A DNA stretch of 64,000 bases from assembly GCA_963720785.1 (NCBI GenBank), contig CAVRGQ010000004.1, forward strand, positions 868,001 through 932,000, read 5' to 3'. Each line of letters starts with the position of its first letter. Position 1 is the first letter of the stretch. Below are positions 17,026-25,386 of the stretch, piece by piece. Below the pieces are notes generated by a model. That model did no database searches. It saw only the letters and a program-made list of their open reading frames with translations, and was not told where the DNA came from. The DNA is from CAVRGQ01 sp963720785. GTDB taxonomy: Bacteria; Actinomycetota; Acidimicrobiia; IMCC26256; DASPTH01. The position numbers and the translations under genes were made by a program.

Positions 17026-18033
17026 ATGACCGGTGTCGACCTGGCGACCGTGCGCAACCGGCTGTCGCGGTTCGCGCCGGTCACCGACGTGCGCCCGCTC
17101 GAAGGCGGCCTGTCGAGTCTCACCTACCTCGCGACCCTCGATGCCGACTCGCAGTTCGGGTCCCGGATCGTGGTGAAGATGGCGCCGCCGGGCCTCGCGC
17201 CCGTGCGCAACCGTGACGTCCTGCGCCAGGCGCGCGTGCAGGAGGCGGTCACCCGGGCCGGCGTGGCGCCGGTCGCCCGCGTGTTGTTCACCGACGAGGG
17301 CGCGCCACCCGAGGTGCCGCCGCTCTACGCGATGGAGTACCGCCCGGGGGAGTCGTTCGAGCCGCTGCTCGACGAGTGCGACGCGCTGCCGGCGCCTGCG
17401 GTGATCCGCGCCCGGATGCTCGAGGCCGCCCGGGTGCTCGGCAGCCTGCACACCCTCGACCCCGTGGCCGCGGGCCTCGACGACGAGCCCGAGGTGTCGT
17501 TGACCGACGAGGTCACACGGTGGGCGGCGATCTTCGAGACCGTGGCCGACGACCTGCGCGCCGGTTGGCGGGAAGCTGCCGACGCGCTGCTGGCCGCGCT
17601 CCCGCGACCCGTGCCGTCGACCGTGGTGCACGGCGAGTACCGCCTCGGCAACCTGTTGATCACCGAAGCGGGCAGTGCCGGCGACGGGGTGAGCGCGATC
17701 ATCGACTGGGAGCTCTGGACGCGCGAGGACCCGCGCGTCGACCTCGCCTGGTTCCTCTCGTACCTCGACGCCGACGACCAGCCCTCGGCGATCCGCCCGA
17801 CCCCGCCGGGGATGCCCGCGCGACCCGACGTGCTCGCTGCCTACGAGGATGCCCGCGGGGCCTCGGTCGCCGACCTCGCCTGGTTCGATGCGCACGCCCG
17901 GTTCAAGATGGCGGCGATCTGCGCGCACATCAGCAAGAACAACCGCAAACGTGAGCACCCGGACCCGGCGCAGGAGGCACGTATCCCCGTGATCGCCCGC
18001 CTCAACGCCCAAGCGACTTCCTTGTTGGCCTGA
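17026..18033 (+). CDS. APH-fold phosphotransferase (ACAD10/11-type kinase domain)
   Basis: The 335-aa protein has the aminoglycoside-phosphotransferase fold. An N-lobe carries LEGGLSSLTYLATL and the ATP-lysine region RIVVKMAPPG. The catalytic loop is VVHGEYRLGNLL (HGE in place of HGD) and the metal loop IIDWELWTREDPRVDLAW. ATG 17026 is preferred to an in-frame ATG at 17008 because GAGGGGGAG lies between them. Standalone members next to ACAD genes are more likely acyl-CoA or hydroxyacid kinases than antibiotic-resistance enzymes. It is followed by an enoyl-CoA hydratase gene and divergent from the P450-ACAD operon, so a kinase step in that pathway is a reasonable inference. Confidence 0.8.
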   Translation: MTGVDLATVRNRLSRFAPVTDVRPLEGGLSSLTYLATLDADSQFGSRIVVKMAPPGLAPVRNRDVLRQARVQEAVTRAGVAPVARVLFTDEGAPPEVPPLYAMEYRPGESFEPLLDECDALPAPAVIRARMLEAARVLGSLHTLDPVAAGLDDEPEVSLTDEVTRWAAIFETVADDLRAGWREAADALLAALPRPVPSTVVHGEYRLGNLLITEAGSAGDGVSAIIDWELWTREDPRVDLAWFLSYLDADDQPSAIRPTPPGMPARPDVLAAYEDARGASVADLAWFDAHARFKMAAICAHISKNNRKREHPDPAQEARIPVIARLNAQATSLLA

Positions 18034-18078
18034 CCCCGCGGTGTGGCCCCTGCCCATCCGAGAAGAAGGAGACCAGTC

Positions 18079-18900
18079 GTGACATTTTCCTCGATCGACG
18101 GCGTCGAGGTGACGGTGCGCGACCACCTGCTCACCATCACGATGAGCCGGCCGGAGCGACGCAACGCGATGACGCCCGACCACATGAACCACCTCGGGCA
18201 ACTCTGCCTGCAGGCGGAGCACGACGACGACGTGCGGGTCGTGGTGATCACCGGGGTGAACGACGCCTTCTGCGCGGGTGCCGACCTCGCCGAGGCCGAC
18301 CTCTCGGCCGACGGCGGGCAGATCCCACCCGTGTCGATGGGCCGCAACCTCTTCATCCCCATGCTCGAGCTGAGCAAGCCGTTCATCGGGGCGATCAACG
18401 GGGTCGCCGCCGGTGGAGGACTCGGGGTCGCGCTCTGCACCGACATCCGCATCGCCTCGGAGGATGCCCGGTTCGCGACGTCGTTCAGCCGCATCGCGCT
18501 CACGGCGAACGACGCGGTGGGCTACCTGCTGCCGCGCATCGTCGGCACGGCCAAGGCGCTGGAGCTGATCTACTCGGGCCGGCCGATCGGTGCGGCCGAG
18601 GCGGAGCGCATCGGACTGGTGAGTTACGTGCACCCGCGTGACGAGTTCGCCGACGCGGTGGGCGCGTTCGTCGAGCAGATCCTCGCCGGGCCGCCCATGG
18701 GCCTGCGGTTCTCGAAGCGACTCGTGCTCGAGGGCCTCGACCGCTCGTACCGCGAGCACGTGCTCGCCCAGGAGTACGCGTCCCTCGCGAACCGGGTCGT
18801 CGCCAACGACGACATCAACGAGGGCGTGGCCGCGTTCAAGGAGAAGCGACCGCCGCGCTTCGAGGGCTCCAAGCTGCAGAGCCGCTGGTCGAACTACTAG
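18079..18900 (+). CDS. Enoyl-CoA hydratase/isomerase family protein
   Basis: The 273-aa crotonase-fold protein contains the oxyanion-hole strands AFCAGADLAE and NGVAAGGGLGVALCTDIRIA. The usual first catalytic Glu region reads SFSRIALTANDAVGYLLPRIVG, where the acidic pair of classic hydratases is not obvious. Isomerase or hydrolase chemistry is therefore as likely as hydration. GTG 18079 follows AGAAGGAG. It lies 45 bp after the kinase gene and is convergent with the next, unknown gene (4 bp gap). Confidence 0.8.
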   Translation: MTFSSIDGVEVTVRDHLLTITMSRPERRNAMTPDHMNHLGQLCLQAEHDDDVRVVVITGVNDAFCAGADLAEADLSADGGQIPPVSMGRNLFIPMLELSKPFIGAINGVAAGGGLGVALCTDIRIASEDARFATSFSRIALTANDAVGYLLPRIVGTAKALELIYSGRPIGAAEAERIGLVSYVHPRDEFADAVGAFVEQILAGPPMGLRFSKRLVLEGLDRSYREHVLAQEYASLANRVVANDDINEGVAAFKEKRPPRFEGSKLQSRWSNY

Positions 18901-18904
18901 CGGC

Positions 18905-19837
18905 TCACGCCGGCCCGACCTCCCAGCCGCCCGGCCCGTCGCACACCTCGTTGCCGCGCGGGTCGAGCGGGTCCTTGAAGATGTGCGAGGGGCACGGGCC
19001 GGTGCCGGTGCCGGCCGGGCACATCGGCAGCGGCCACGGCACGCCGATGCGCTCGCGGGCCATCATCACGTGCATCACGGGGATGTGCGTGCGGTACACG
19101 GGCGTGTCGCCGCGCCCGCCCGTCACCGGGTGCACCTCGCGCACGATCGCGAGGTCGAGCGGTGGCGCGTAGCGACCGTCGGTGAGCTGCGTGGTGCAGG
19201 TACCGCACGGGTCCTGGTGGATGGTGAACTTCTCGTCGTCCTCGGTGACGGTGAACGCGGTGAAGTGCCCGTGCAGCATGCGGGTGGTCGACACCAGGCG
19301 CTTCTCCGGCGGCCGGGCGATGTCGGTGGCGAGGAAGCCCACCAGCGTGTCGGTGCCGCCGCGGCGGATCGCGGCCTCGAGCCCGTCGGGTCCGTGCTGC
19401 CGGTACACGAACGACAGCGCGAAGCTCACGAGATCGCGACCGAGGTCGTTGCGCACGCGCCACTCGCCCAGGAGGGCGTCCCACGCCGCCAGCGCGCGGT
19501 CGGCGTCGCCCGCGACTGCCAGGGCGGTGATCGCCGCCGGCGTCGTCGCGGGGGCGGACGCGAGGTCGACGAGCTCGCCGGGGTACACGGCGTCGAAGCG
19601 GCGCAGTTCGTCGAACAGTGCCGCCGCGTCGGCGGGATGTTCCTCGAGCACGTGGCGCACGGTCGCCGCGAGCCAGGCGGAGTAGCCGTCGACGCTGCCG
19701 CGGTGCGCGCGGTCGAACTCGATCGTCGTGCGCTCGAACGCTTCGTGGTCGCCGTCGGCGAGATGCCGGGCGAGCCGCTCGCGCGGGGTCTCGGCCAACG
19801 CGGCGAGCTCGGCATCGGTGAACCGTCGCGTGCTCAT
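18905..19837 (-). CDS. Unknown protein with Cys/His-rich C-terminal half, coupled to BKACE
   Basis: I do not recognise this 310-aa protein. The first ~180 residues are helical and charged. The C-terminal half has H207-x-D-P-C211-G-T-C214, then H251, H256, C273, C282 and C299, a spacing that could bind zinc or an iron-sulfur cluster. No signal peptide or membrane segment is seen. Its ATG (19837) overlaps the TGA of the BKACE gene (ATGA), so the two are translationally coupled and probably act together. It could be an accessory or electron-transfer/sensor protein for that enzyme; nothing in the sequence decides. Confidence 0.7.
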   Translation of the reverse strand: MSTRRFTDAELAALAETPRERLARHLADGDHEAFERTTIEFDRAHRGSVDGYSAWLAATVRHVLEEHPADAAALFDELRRFDAVYPGELVDLASAPATTPAAITALAVAGDADRALAAWDALLGEWRVRNDLGRDLVSFALSFVYRQHGPDGLEAAIRRGGTDTLVGFLATDIARPPEKRLVSTTRMLHGHFTAFTVTEDDEKFTIHQDPCGTCTTQLTDGRYAPPLDLAIVREVHPVTGGRGDTPVYRTHIPVMHVMMARERIGVPWPLPMCPAGTGTGPCPSHIFKDPLDPRGNEVCDGPGGWEVGPA

Positions 19838-20727
19838 GTTCGCTCCAGCTGCAGTCGGTCGCGGACTTCCGCGGGCGTGGCCGGCTCGTACCCGGCTTCG
19901 CGCACCAGTTCCACCGCGCGGGCCACGAGCTCCGCGTTGCGCGCCCCCGGGTAGGCCGACGGGTTGTCGCCGATCCCGACGCGGATGTTGCAGCCCCGCC
20001 GGATCGACGCGCGCAGGAGGGCCTCGGCGCGCTCGGGGGACACCATCGTGTACGGCACCACCGTCAGCTCGATGTCGAGGCCCGGCGGCACCTGCGACAG
20101 GTACGCGTCGAGGCCGGCCTCGTCGGCGAACGGGCCCGTCACCAGCTGGTCGAACAGGAAGATCTTGAGGTGGCAGGGCGTCGGGATGAACCCCGACTGG
20201 ATCGCGAGGACGGCCCAGCGCAGCTGGCCGACGTCGAAGGCGCCGACGGTGACGCACAGGCCGAGCTCGCGGAAGCGGTCGACCAGATCGGACGGGCCCC
20301 GCGCCTCGCCCGCCACCTCGAACGGCGGTTCGCAGAACGTGGCCGTCGACTCGTCCCACATCACCGGGCGTGTGATCTCCTGCACGACGTCGAACGACGC
20401 CATCGTCAGCGGCGCGCCCTCGGGCGGATCGTCGCACAGCGACCAGATGTGCGCGTGGTCGCCGAAGTAGCTCGGGTAGAGCACGATGTCGGAGAGCTTC
20501 GCCGTGAGCGCCATGGCCCGGCGGTAGATCTCGGCCCCGGCCCAGTCCTGCGTGCCGTCGTCGAGCCGTGCGTGGAAGTGGCCGATCGCGGCGCCCTCGG
20601 CGCCGCACGCGGCGGCGTCGGCCGCGACCTCCTCCGCGCCGTAGGCGACGTGTGGGTTGTCCTCTTTGGTGGCGCTCTCGTTGAGGCCCACCTCGATGGC
20701 GATGCGTCCGTCGTCGGCCAGCGGCAT
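19834..20727 (-). CDS. BKACE family β-keto acid cleavage enzyme (DUF849)
   Basis: The 297-aa TIM-barrel protein opens with EVGLNESATKEDNPHVAYG and has the zinc-type HxH in GHFHARLDDGTQDW, the signature of 3-keto-5-aminohexanoate cleavage enzyme relatives. This family uses Zn and acetyl-CoA to split β-keto acids into acetoacetate and a CoA thioester. The LNESATKEDNPH start departs from the common TGA-x-P-T-K form, suggesting a different substrate class. It is the first gene of a two-gene operon and divergent from a DUF2510 membrane protein gene. Confidence 0.8.
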   Translation of the reverse strand: MPLADDGRIAIEVGLNESATKEDNPHVAYGAEEVAADAAACGAEGAAIGHFHARLDDGTQDWAGAEIYRRAMALTAKLSDIVLYPSYFGDHAHIWSLCDDPPEGAPLTMASFDVVQEITRPVMWDESTATFCEPPFEVAGEARGPSDLVDRFRELGLCVTVGAFDVGQLRWAVLAIQSGFIPTPCHLKIFLFDQLVTGPFADEAGLDAYLSQVPPGLDIELTVVPYTMVSPERAEALLRASIRRGCNIRVGIGDNPSAYPGARNAELVARAVELVREAGYEPATPAEVRDRLQLERT

Positions 20728-20752
20728 GCGCAGTCCCTCTCTCAGGTCGGGC

Positions 20753-20758
20753 TACCTT
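20753..20758 (+). promoter_or_regulatory. Possible -10 element TACCTT for DUF2510 gene
   Basis: TACCTT lies 25 bases before GTG 20784, and a GAGGGAGGG ribosome-binding site sits between them. A transcript starting near 20765 would have a short leader. The assignment rests on the hexamer and spacing only; no clear -35 was found. Confidence 0.35.
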
Positions 20759-20783
20759 ACGCACGCATTCGAGGGAGGGCACC

Positions 20784-21479
20784 GTGACCGACGAGACGAA
20801 CACCAGTCCGGCTCCGGCGGGCCTGCCCCCGGCCGGCTGGAACACCGACCCGACCGGTCGCTTCCAACTGCGCTACTGGGACGGCGCCGCCTGGACCGAC
20901 CACGTGAGCACCAACGGTGTGCAGCAGACCGATCCGGTCGCAGGCGGCGCGCCGGTCACGCCGGTCGCCCCCGTCGGAGCCCCGCCCACCGCCGCGCCCG
21001 TCGCGCCCGTCGCGGTGTCCGCACCTCGTCCGAAGGTCGTGTGGCCGACGCGCACAAAGGTCGTGGTGCTCGGTGGCTCGGTGCTGATGCTGCTCGGCTC
21101 GGTGCTCCCGTGGGCCAAGGCAGAGGCCACCGTGCTGGGCCAGACCCTGTCGGAGACGACCAACGGGCTCGAGGGCGACGGCAAGATCACGCTGGTGCTC
21201 GCACTCGTCGCCGGACTGGTGTTCCTCTTCGTGCCGCGCGGCAAGGTGGTCGGCGGGCTGGTGCTCGCGGCCGGTGTCCTCGCCGGGCTCGTTGCGATCA
21301 TCGACATTGCCGACGTCAGCAACAAGGCCGACGACCTGAAACAGATCACGGCGCAGTCGAGTGCGTCGGTGGGCGTCGGCCTCTGGATCGCCGCGGTCGC
21401 CGCGGTCGTGCTGTTCGTGGGCGGTCTGCTCTGCCTGATGCAGAAGGACGACGCTACGCCGGCACCACCGGCAGCATGA
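20784..21479 (+). CDS. DUF2510-containing four-helix membrane protein
   Basis: The 231-aa protein begins with a DUF2510 motif (PPAGWNTDPTGRFQLRYWDG-AW) at about residues 14-38. A Pro/Ala/Val-rich linker to about residue 85 and four hydrophobic segments (around 93-110, 133-149, 153-173 and 195-220) follow. DUF2510 is a small cytoplasm-facing domain on actinobacterial membrane proteins of unknown role. GTG 20784 is supported by GAGGGAGGG upstream. The 3' end overlaps the convergent bicupin gene by 26 bp. It has no visible link with the catabolic genes around it. Confidence 0.8.
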   Translation: MTDETNTSPAPAGLPPAGWNTDPTGRFQLRYWDGAAWTDHVSTNGVQQTDPVAGGAPVTPVAPVGAPPTAAPVAPVAVSAPRPKVVWPTRTKVVVLGGSVLMLLGSVLPWAKAEATVLGQTLSETTNGLEGDGKITLVLALVAGLVFLFVPRGKVVGGLVLAAGVLAGLVAIIDIADVSNKADDLKQITAQSSASVGVGLWIAAVAAVVLFVGGLLCLMQKDDATPAPPAA

Positions 21480-22452
21480 CCGCGACGTAGCGCACGCCGT
21501 CGTCGCCCACCGGGCGCCAGCGGTGCATCGTGCCGCGTTGCACCACACAGTCACCCGGACCGAGCACCACCGGCTCCACGTCGGGCAGCGCGAGCTCGAG
21601 CTGCCCGCTCACCACGATGTCGACGTCGATCGTGTCGGTCGCGTGCCATCCGGCGTCGCCGGGATCGTTGCCCGCTCCCATCTCGATGGCGCGGAACGCG
21701 ACGCCCCCGCCGACGGGGTCGAGGGCCCAGCCGCCGCCGGGATCGCCGCCCTGGCCCGCCGTCGCGGACGGACCTCCGGTCTGCCACAGGTCCACGAGCG
21801 CGACGCCCGACACTCCCGCCGTCGCGAACCCGCACGGCGCGGGACCATCACTCGTCACCGCGCTGCGGCCGTCGGGGCCGGTGGTCACCACCAACCGTCG
21901 GGGCCCGTGCTCGCCGTCCCCGCGCTGCGCCAGGCCGCTGACGTCACCGGCAACGTCGGGATCGGGCCGGACCATGCAGACCGCGTAGGTGCAGGGCACG
22001 TCGCCGTGCACGCGCCACCGGTGCCGGGTGCCGCGCTGCACGACGGTGTCGCCCGCGTGCAGCACCCGCTCACCGTCATCGGTCCCGAGCACGATCTCGC
22101 CGTCGAGCACCACCATGAAGTCGAGGGTGTCGGTGGCGTGCATGCCGGGCTCGCGGTCGTCGTCGCCGTGCACCCGGAGCCACTGCTCCGCGACCGGCGT
22201 GCCCGGGTCGTGCGGAGGCATGCGGATGACCCGCACCGAGCAGCCCCCCGCGGGTGGCTCGAGCAGGAACGGGCCGTCGGTGATGTCGCGCCCGTCGTCG
22301 ACCGACCGTGGGGCGCCGTCGAGCCACAGCACCTCGCTCACGCCGAAGCCGTTGGGTGCGGCGATGGTGCGCGGCGGCGCGCCGTCGCTGCGGAACTGTG
22401 CGCGACCGTCGGCGTCGTGCCCGGTCACCACTCTGCGGATCTCGAAGGCCAT
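21454..22452 (-). CDS. Bicupin domain protein
   Basis: The 332-aa protein is an internal duplication. Each half has HATDT(L/I)D, a strand-rich stretch, GDxVVQRGTxHRWR and a terminal hydrophobic strand, the two cupin motifs. The first unit spans roughly residues 60-165 and the second 220-332. The conserved His residues could bind a metal, as in cupin oxygenases, isomerases or ligand sensors. A single transcript from ATG 22452 seems likely; its gene overlaps the convergent DUF2510 gene at the 3' end. The substrate is unknown. Confidence 0.75.
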   Translation of the reverse strand: MAFEIRRVVTGHDADGRAQFRSDGAPPRTIAAPNGFGVSEVLWLDGAPRSVDDGRDITDGPFLLEPPAGGCSVRVIRMPPHDPGTPVAEQWLRVHGDDDREPGMHATDTLDFMVVLDGEIVLGTDDGERVLHAGDTVVQRGTRHRWRVHGDVPCTYAVCMVRPDPDVAGDVSGLAQRGDGEHGPRRLVVTTGPDGRSAVTSDGPAPCGFATAGVSGVALVDLWQTGGPSATAGQGGDPGGGWALDPVGGGVAFRAIEMGAGNDPGDAGWHATDTIDVDIVVSGQLELALPDVEPVVLGPGDCVVQRGTMHRWRPVGDDGVRYVAVMLPVVPA

Positions 22453-22476
22453 GCCCGGACGCTACGCCCGTTCGGG

Positions 22477-23558
22477 TCAGCCCGGGGGGAAGTAGCGGTC
22501 GACGAGGGCTCCGAAGGTGTCGACGACGGAGGACACGCCGGGCGGTCCGAACCACCACCGCATGAACAACTCGGCGGTGGCCTCACGCGGGTTCGTGGTC
22601 GCGTAGCGGGACACCTCGTGCTCGATGCGCTCGTGGGCCTGGCGCCAGGCCTCCGGAGCGCCGGGTTCGGCGCCGCGCAGCGCGAGCTCGAGGCTCTCGA
22701 CGCCGAGCGCGCGACCGAGCTCGCGGTGGAACTCGGTGTAGCGCGCGGGCGACGTGGTGATCGCGGCGTCCATGAAGTGCCAGCACTCGTGGGCCGTCAC
22801 CGCGTCCACGTGGAACCAGGGTGGCGGCGCCGGTGCGGAGATGCGGACCAAACCCTTCGTGACCAACTCGAGGCGGTTCGCCGCGAGCTCGCTCGCGACG
22901 ATCATCATCGGATTCAGGACCGCGACCCCGGTCGCGCCCTCGGCGGTACCGACGATGTTTCCCCCGGCGAAGCCGGCGCCCCCGGGATCGAAGTCGAGCT
23001 TCGTGACCCCGGCGCGCCGGCCGAAGCGTCGGCGCACCGCGAGCATCGTGTCGACGGCGGCCGCGACCGACTCGGTCATCACGTCGTCGCGGCCGGGGAC
23101 GCGGACGCGCACGACCCGGTCGTCGGGCACCGCGACGTCGAGGGTCACCGCGCGGCTGGACAGGGTTCGGTGTCGTGACACCTGCGCTCCGGGCAGCAGT
23201 GCCGCGACGCGTTCGGTGATCGTGTCGGCGCCGGACGGACCGGCGAGTGGGGCTCCAGGTGCCTGGCGCAGCGCGCCGCGCAGCGGTCCGGTCCAACCCG
23301 CCCGCCGAGCCTCGTCGCGTACCAGCTCGTCGTTCGTCTCGATCTCGACCGGCTCGCCGATCTCCTCGACGATCTCACCGAGGGACCTCACGAGCGTGTG
23401 TGCGTCGGCGATGCTCGTCATCGTGGCGCGCACCGGCGCGACGACCACGGCGATCGCGTCCGTGGGGCTCGACCCGCGAGGGTCAGCGTCGCGAGCGGGG
23501 TGCCGTCGTCAGCCTCGGCGACGAACCGTCCCGGCAGGTCGGTGTGCCGCAGGCTCAT
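22477..23558 (-). CDS. Unknown protein with HExxH-like zinc motif (frameshifted near 23473)
   Basis: The repaired product is about 360 aa. The main frame covers residues 30-360; a second frame from ATG 23558 (MSLRHTDLPGRFVAEADDG) supplies the first 29 codons, with almost all third positions G or C. One base seems missing near 23470-23477, so a naive start at 23448 or 23421 would lose the N-terminus. Residues 257-261 are HECWH, with a downstream glutamate at 330 (TAELFMRWWF) that could be the third ligand, as in gluzincin metallopeptidases. The first third has a mixed α/β look reminiscent of GNAT folds. I do not recognise the family. Confidence 0.6.
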
Positions 23559-23628
23559 GGTCGCAGTCAACCATTCGGCCGACGCTCGACGACGGCGGGG
23601 CCACGGCCCATGTCGGTTTCCGGCCTGT

Positions 23629-23634
23629 TAGGTT
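23629..23634 (+). promoter_or_regulatory. Leaderless-type -10 (TAGGTT) before epimerase gene
   Basis: TAGGTT is followed by six bases and then GTG 23641, the spacing expected if transcription starts at the start codon. No ribosome-binding site is present in the gap. The same architecture occurs before echA20 (44418) and at 50715, which supports it. Confidence 0.5.
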
Positions 23635-23640
23635 CCGGCC

Positions 23641-24576
23641 GTGCTCTCCGGAGAGAAGATCCTCATCACGGGGCCGGCCGGCCAGATCGCGTTCCCGCTG
23701 GCCCGCACGCTCGCGGCCGGTAACGAGGTCTGGGGCATCGCCCGCTTCGGCGACGCCGACAAACGGGCCAAGGTCGAGGCGCTCGGCGTGACGACGCGGC
23801 GTTGCGACCTCGCGGCCGGCGACTTCACCGACGTGCCCGACGACTTCACCTACGTGCTGCACCTCGCGGCGTACCAGGAGCCCGGCCTCGACTACGACGA
23901 GGCGCTCCGGCAGAACGCCGAGGCCACCGGCCTGCTGCTCGCGCACTGCCGCAAGGCCAAGGCCGCGCTGGTCATGTCGACGCACTCGGTGTACGAGCCG
24001 CACCCCGACCCGCTCCACGTGTACGTCGAGACCGACCCGCTCGGCGACGTCCATTCCTCGATGTCGCCGCCGTACTCGGTGTCGAAGATTGCGCAGGAGG
24101 CGGTGGCACGGACCTGCGCACGGCAGTTCGACCTGCCGGTGGTGATCGCGCGCATGAACGCGTCGTACGGCGACAACGGCGGTCTGCCCACGTACCACCT
24201 GGACGCGATCATGGCCGGCCAGCCGGTGACCACGCGTTGGGACCCGTGCCCGTACAGCATCATCCACGAGGACGACATCAACACGCAGGTCGCCGCGCTC
24301 CTCGACGCCGCGTCGGTGCCCGCGCTGGTCGTGAACTTCGCCGGCGACGAGGCGGTGAGCGTGCAGGAGTGGTGCGCCTACTTCGAGGAGCTCACCGGTC
24401 GCCCCGCTCAGGTCGACGTGGTGGAGACACCCGGCACCTTGCGCGGCTCGATCGCGAGCAACGAGCGCCGGCTCGCGGTCACGGGGCCGTGCGCGGTCAC
24501 GTGGCGCGACGGTCTGCGGCGCGCGTACGACGCGCGCTACGGCGATGCCGCCACCGACGTCGAGCGGACGCGCTGA
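23641..24576 (+). CDS. NAD(P)-dependent epimerase/dehydratase family protein
   Basis: The 311-aa extended-SDR protein has an N-terminal TGPAGQIA glycine motif, LHLAAYQEP, and the active-site YSVSK (YxxxK) after a serine strand (STHSVYEP). The C-terminal domain with VSVQEWCAYFEELTG is shared with the protein at 57125-58030, so the two are paralogous in style. It lacks an upstream RBS and looks leaderless. It is followed by an SDR gene with a one-base gap. Sugar nucleotides are not implied; many actinobacterial members act on steroid or lipid alcohols. Confidence 0.85.
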   Translation: MLSGEKILITGPAGQIAFPLARTLAAGNEVWGIARFGDADKRAKVEALGVTTRRCDLAAGDFTDVPDDFTYVLHLAAYQEPGLDYDEALRQNAEATGLLLAHCRKAKAALVMSTHSVYEPHPDPLHVYVETDPLGDVHSSMSPPYSVSKIAQEAVARTCARQFDLPVVIARMNASYGDNGGLPTYHLDAIMAGQPVTTRWDPCPYSIIHEDDINTQVAALLDAASVPALVVNFAGDEAVSVQEWCAYFEELTGRPAQVDVVETPGTLRGSIASNERRLAVTGPCAVTWRDGLRRAYDARYGDAATDVERTR

Positions 24577-24577
24577 C

Positions 24578-25354
24578 ATGACGGCCACCGTGCTCGTCAC
24601 CGGGGCGTCGTCGGGGATCGGCGAGGCGACCGCGCTCGCCTTCGCCCGCTCCGGCGCGACGGTCGGCATCTGCGCGCGGCGTGGAGACCGCCTCGCCGCG
24701 GTGCTCGAGCGCTGCCGGGAGCACGCGCCCGAGTCGCGCATGTGGGTGGGCGATCTCGCCGACCTCGACGCGCTCCCAGCCCTGGTCGCGCGCGTCGAGG
24801 ACGAGCTCGGCGGCATCGACGCGCTCGTGAACAACGCCGGCGTGCCCAAGCGCCGTCGCTCGGCCACCCTCACGCTCGAGGACGCGCAGGAGGTGATGCG
24901 CATCAACTACTTCTCGCCGGTCGCGCTCACCGTCGCCGCGCTCCCCGGGATGCTGGCGCGCGGCAGCGGCGATGTCGTGAACGTGTCGTCGATGGGCGCC
25001 CACATGGTGGCCTTCGGCGTCGGCGCGTATGCCGCGTCGAAGGCGGCGCTCGAGCTGTTCACCGAGGCGCTCTACGTGGAGCTCGCCGACACCGGTGTGC
25101 GCGCCCACCTGCTGGTGCCGGGCACCACGCTGAGCGAGTTCAGCACTGACAAGCCCGGCAACGACGCACCGTTCCCGATGGACCCGCGCACCGCGGCCAC
25201 TCCGGAGCAGGTCGCCGACGCGATCGTCGCCTGTGTCGACGACGACCGGTTCCTCACGTTCGCCACCGACCGCGACGCGGCCACTGCCGCAGCGAAGGCC
25301 GCCGACCCGAACGGGTTCCTGGTGCAGATGCGCCAAGCTCTGCGCGGCAGATAG
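24578..25354 (+). CDS. Short-chain dehydrogenase/reductase
   Basis: The 258-aa classical SDR shows TGASSGIG, an arginine-bearing NADP-type loop (ICARRGDRL), NNAG, and active-site YAASK after the MGAH strand. GATVGICARRG suggests NADP(H). ATG 24578 lies one base after the stop of the epimerase gene, so the pair is one operon. The C-terminal 40 residues are long and polar instead of the usual DGG end, which may indicate a different oligomer form. Confidence 0.85.
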   Translation: MTATVLVTGASSGIGEATALAFARSGATVGICARRGDRLAAVLERCREHAPESRMWVGDLADLDALPALVARVEDELGGIDALVNNAGVPKRRRSATLTLEDAQEVMRINYFSPVALTVAALPGMLARGSGDVVNVSSMGAHMVAFGVGAYAASKAALELFTEALYVELADTGVRAHLLVPGTTLSEFSTDKPGNDAPFPMDPRTAATPEQVADAIVACVDDDRFLTFATDRDAATAAAKAADPNGFLVQMRQALRGR

Positions 25355-25386
25355 CGGACGCGCGGCGCGGCCGAGAGCGCGTTGCG

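Noticed and set aside
17026..18033. Antibiotic resistance kinase
   Set aside because: The fold is shared with aminoglycoside kinases, but the HGE loop and position between P450/ACAD and enoyl-CoA hydratase genes favour a catabolic kinase.
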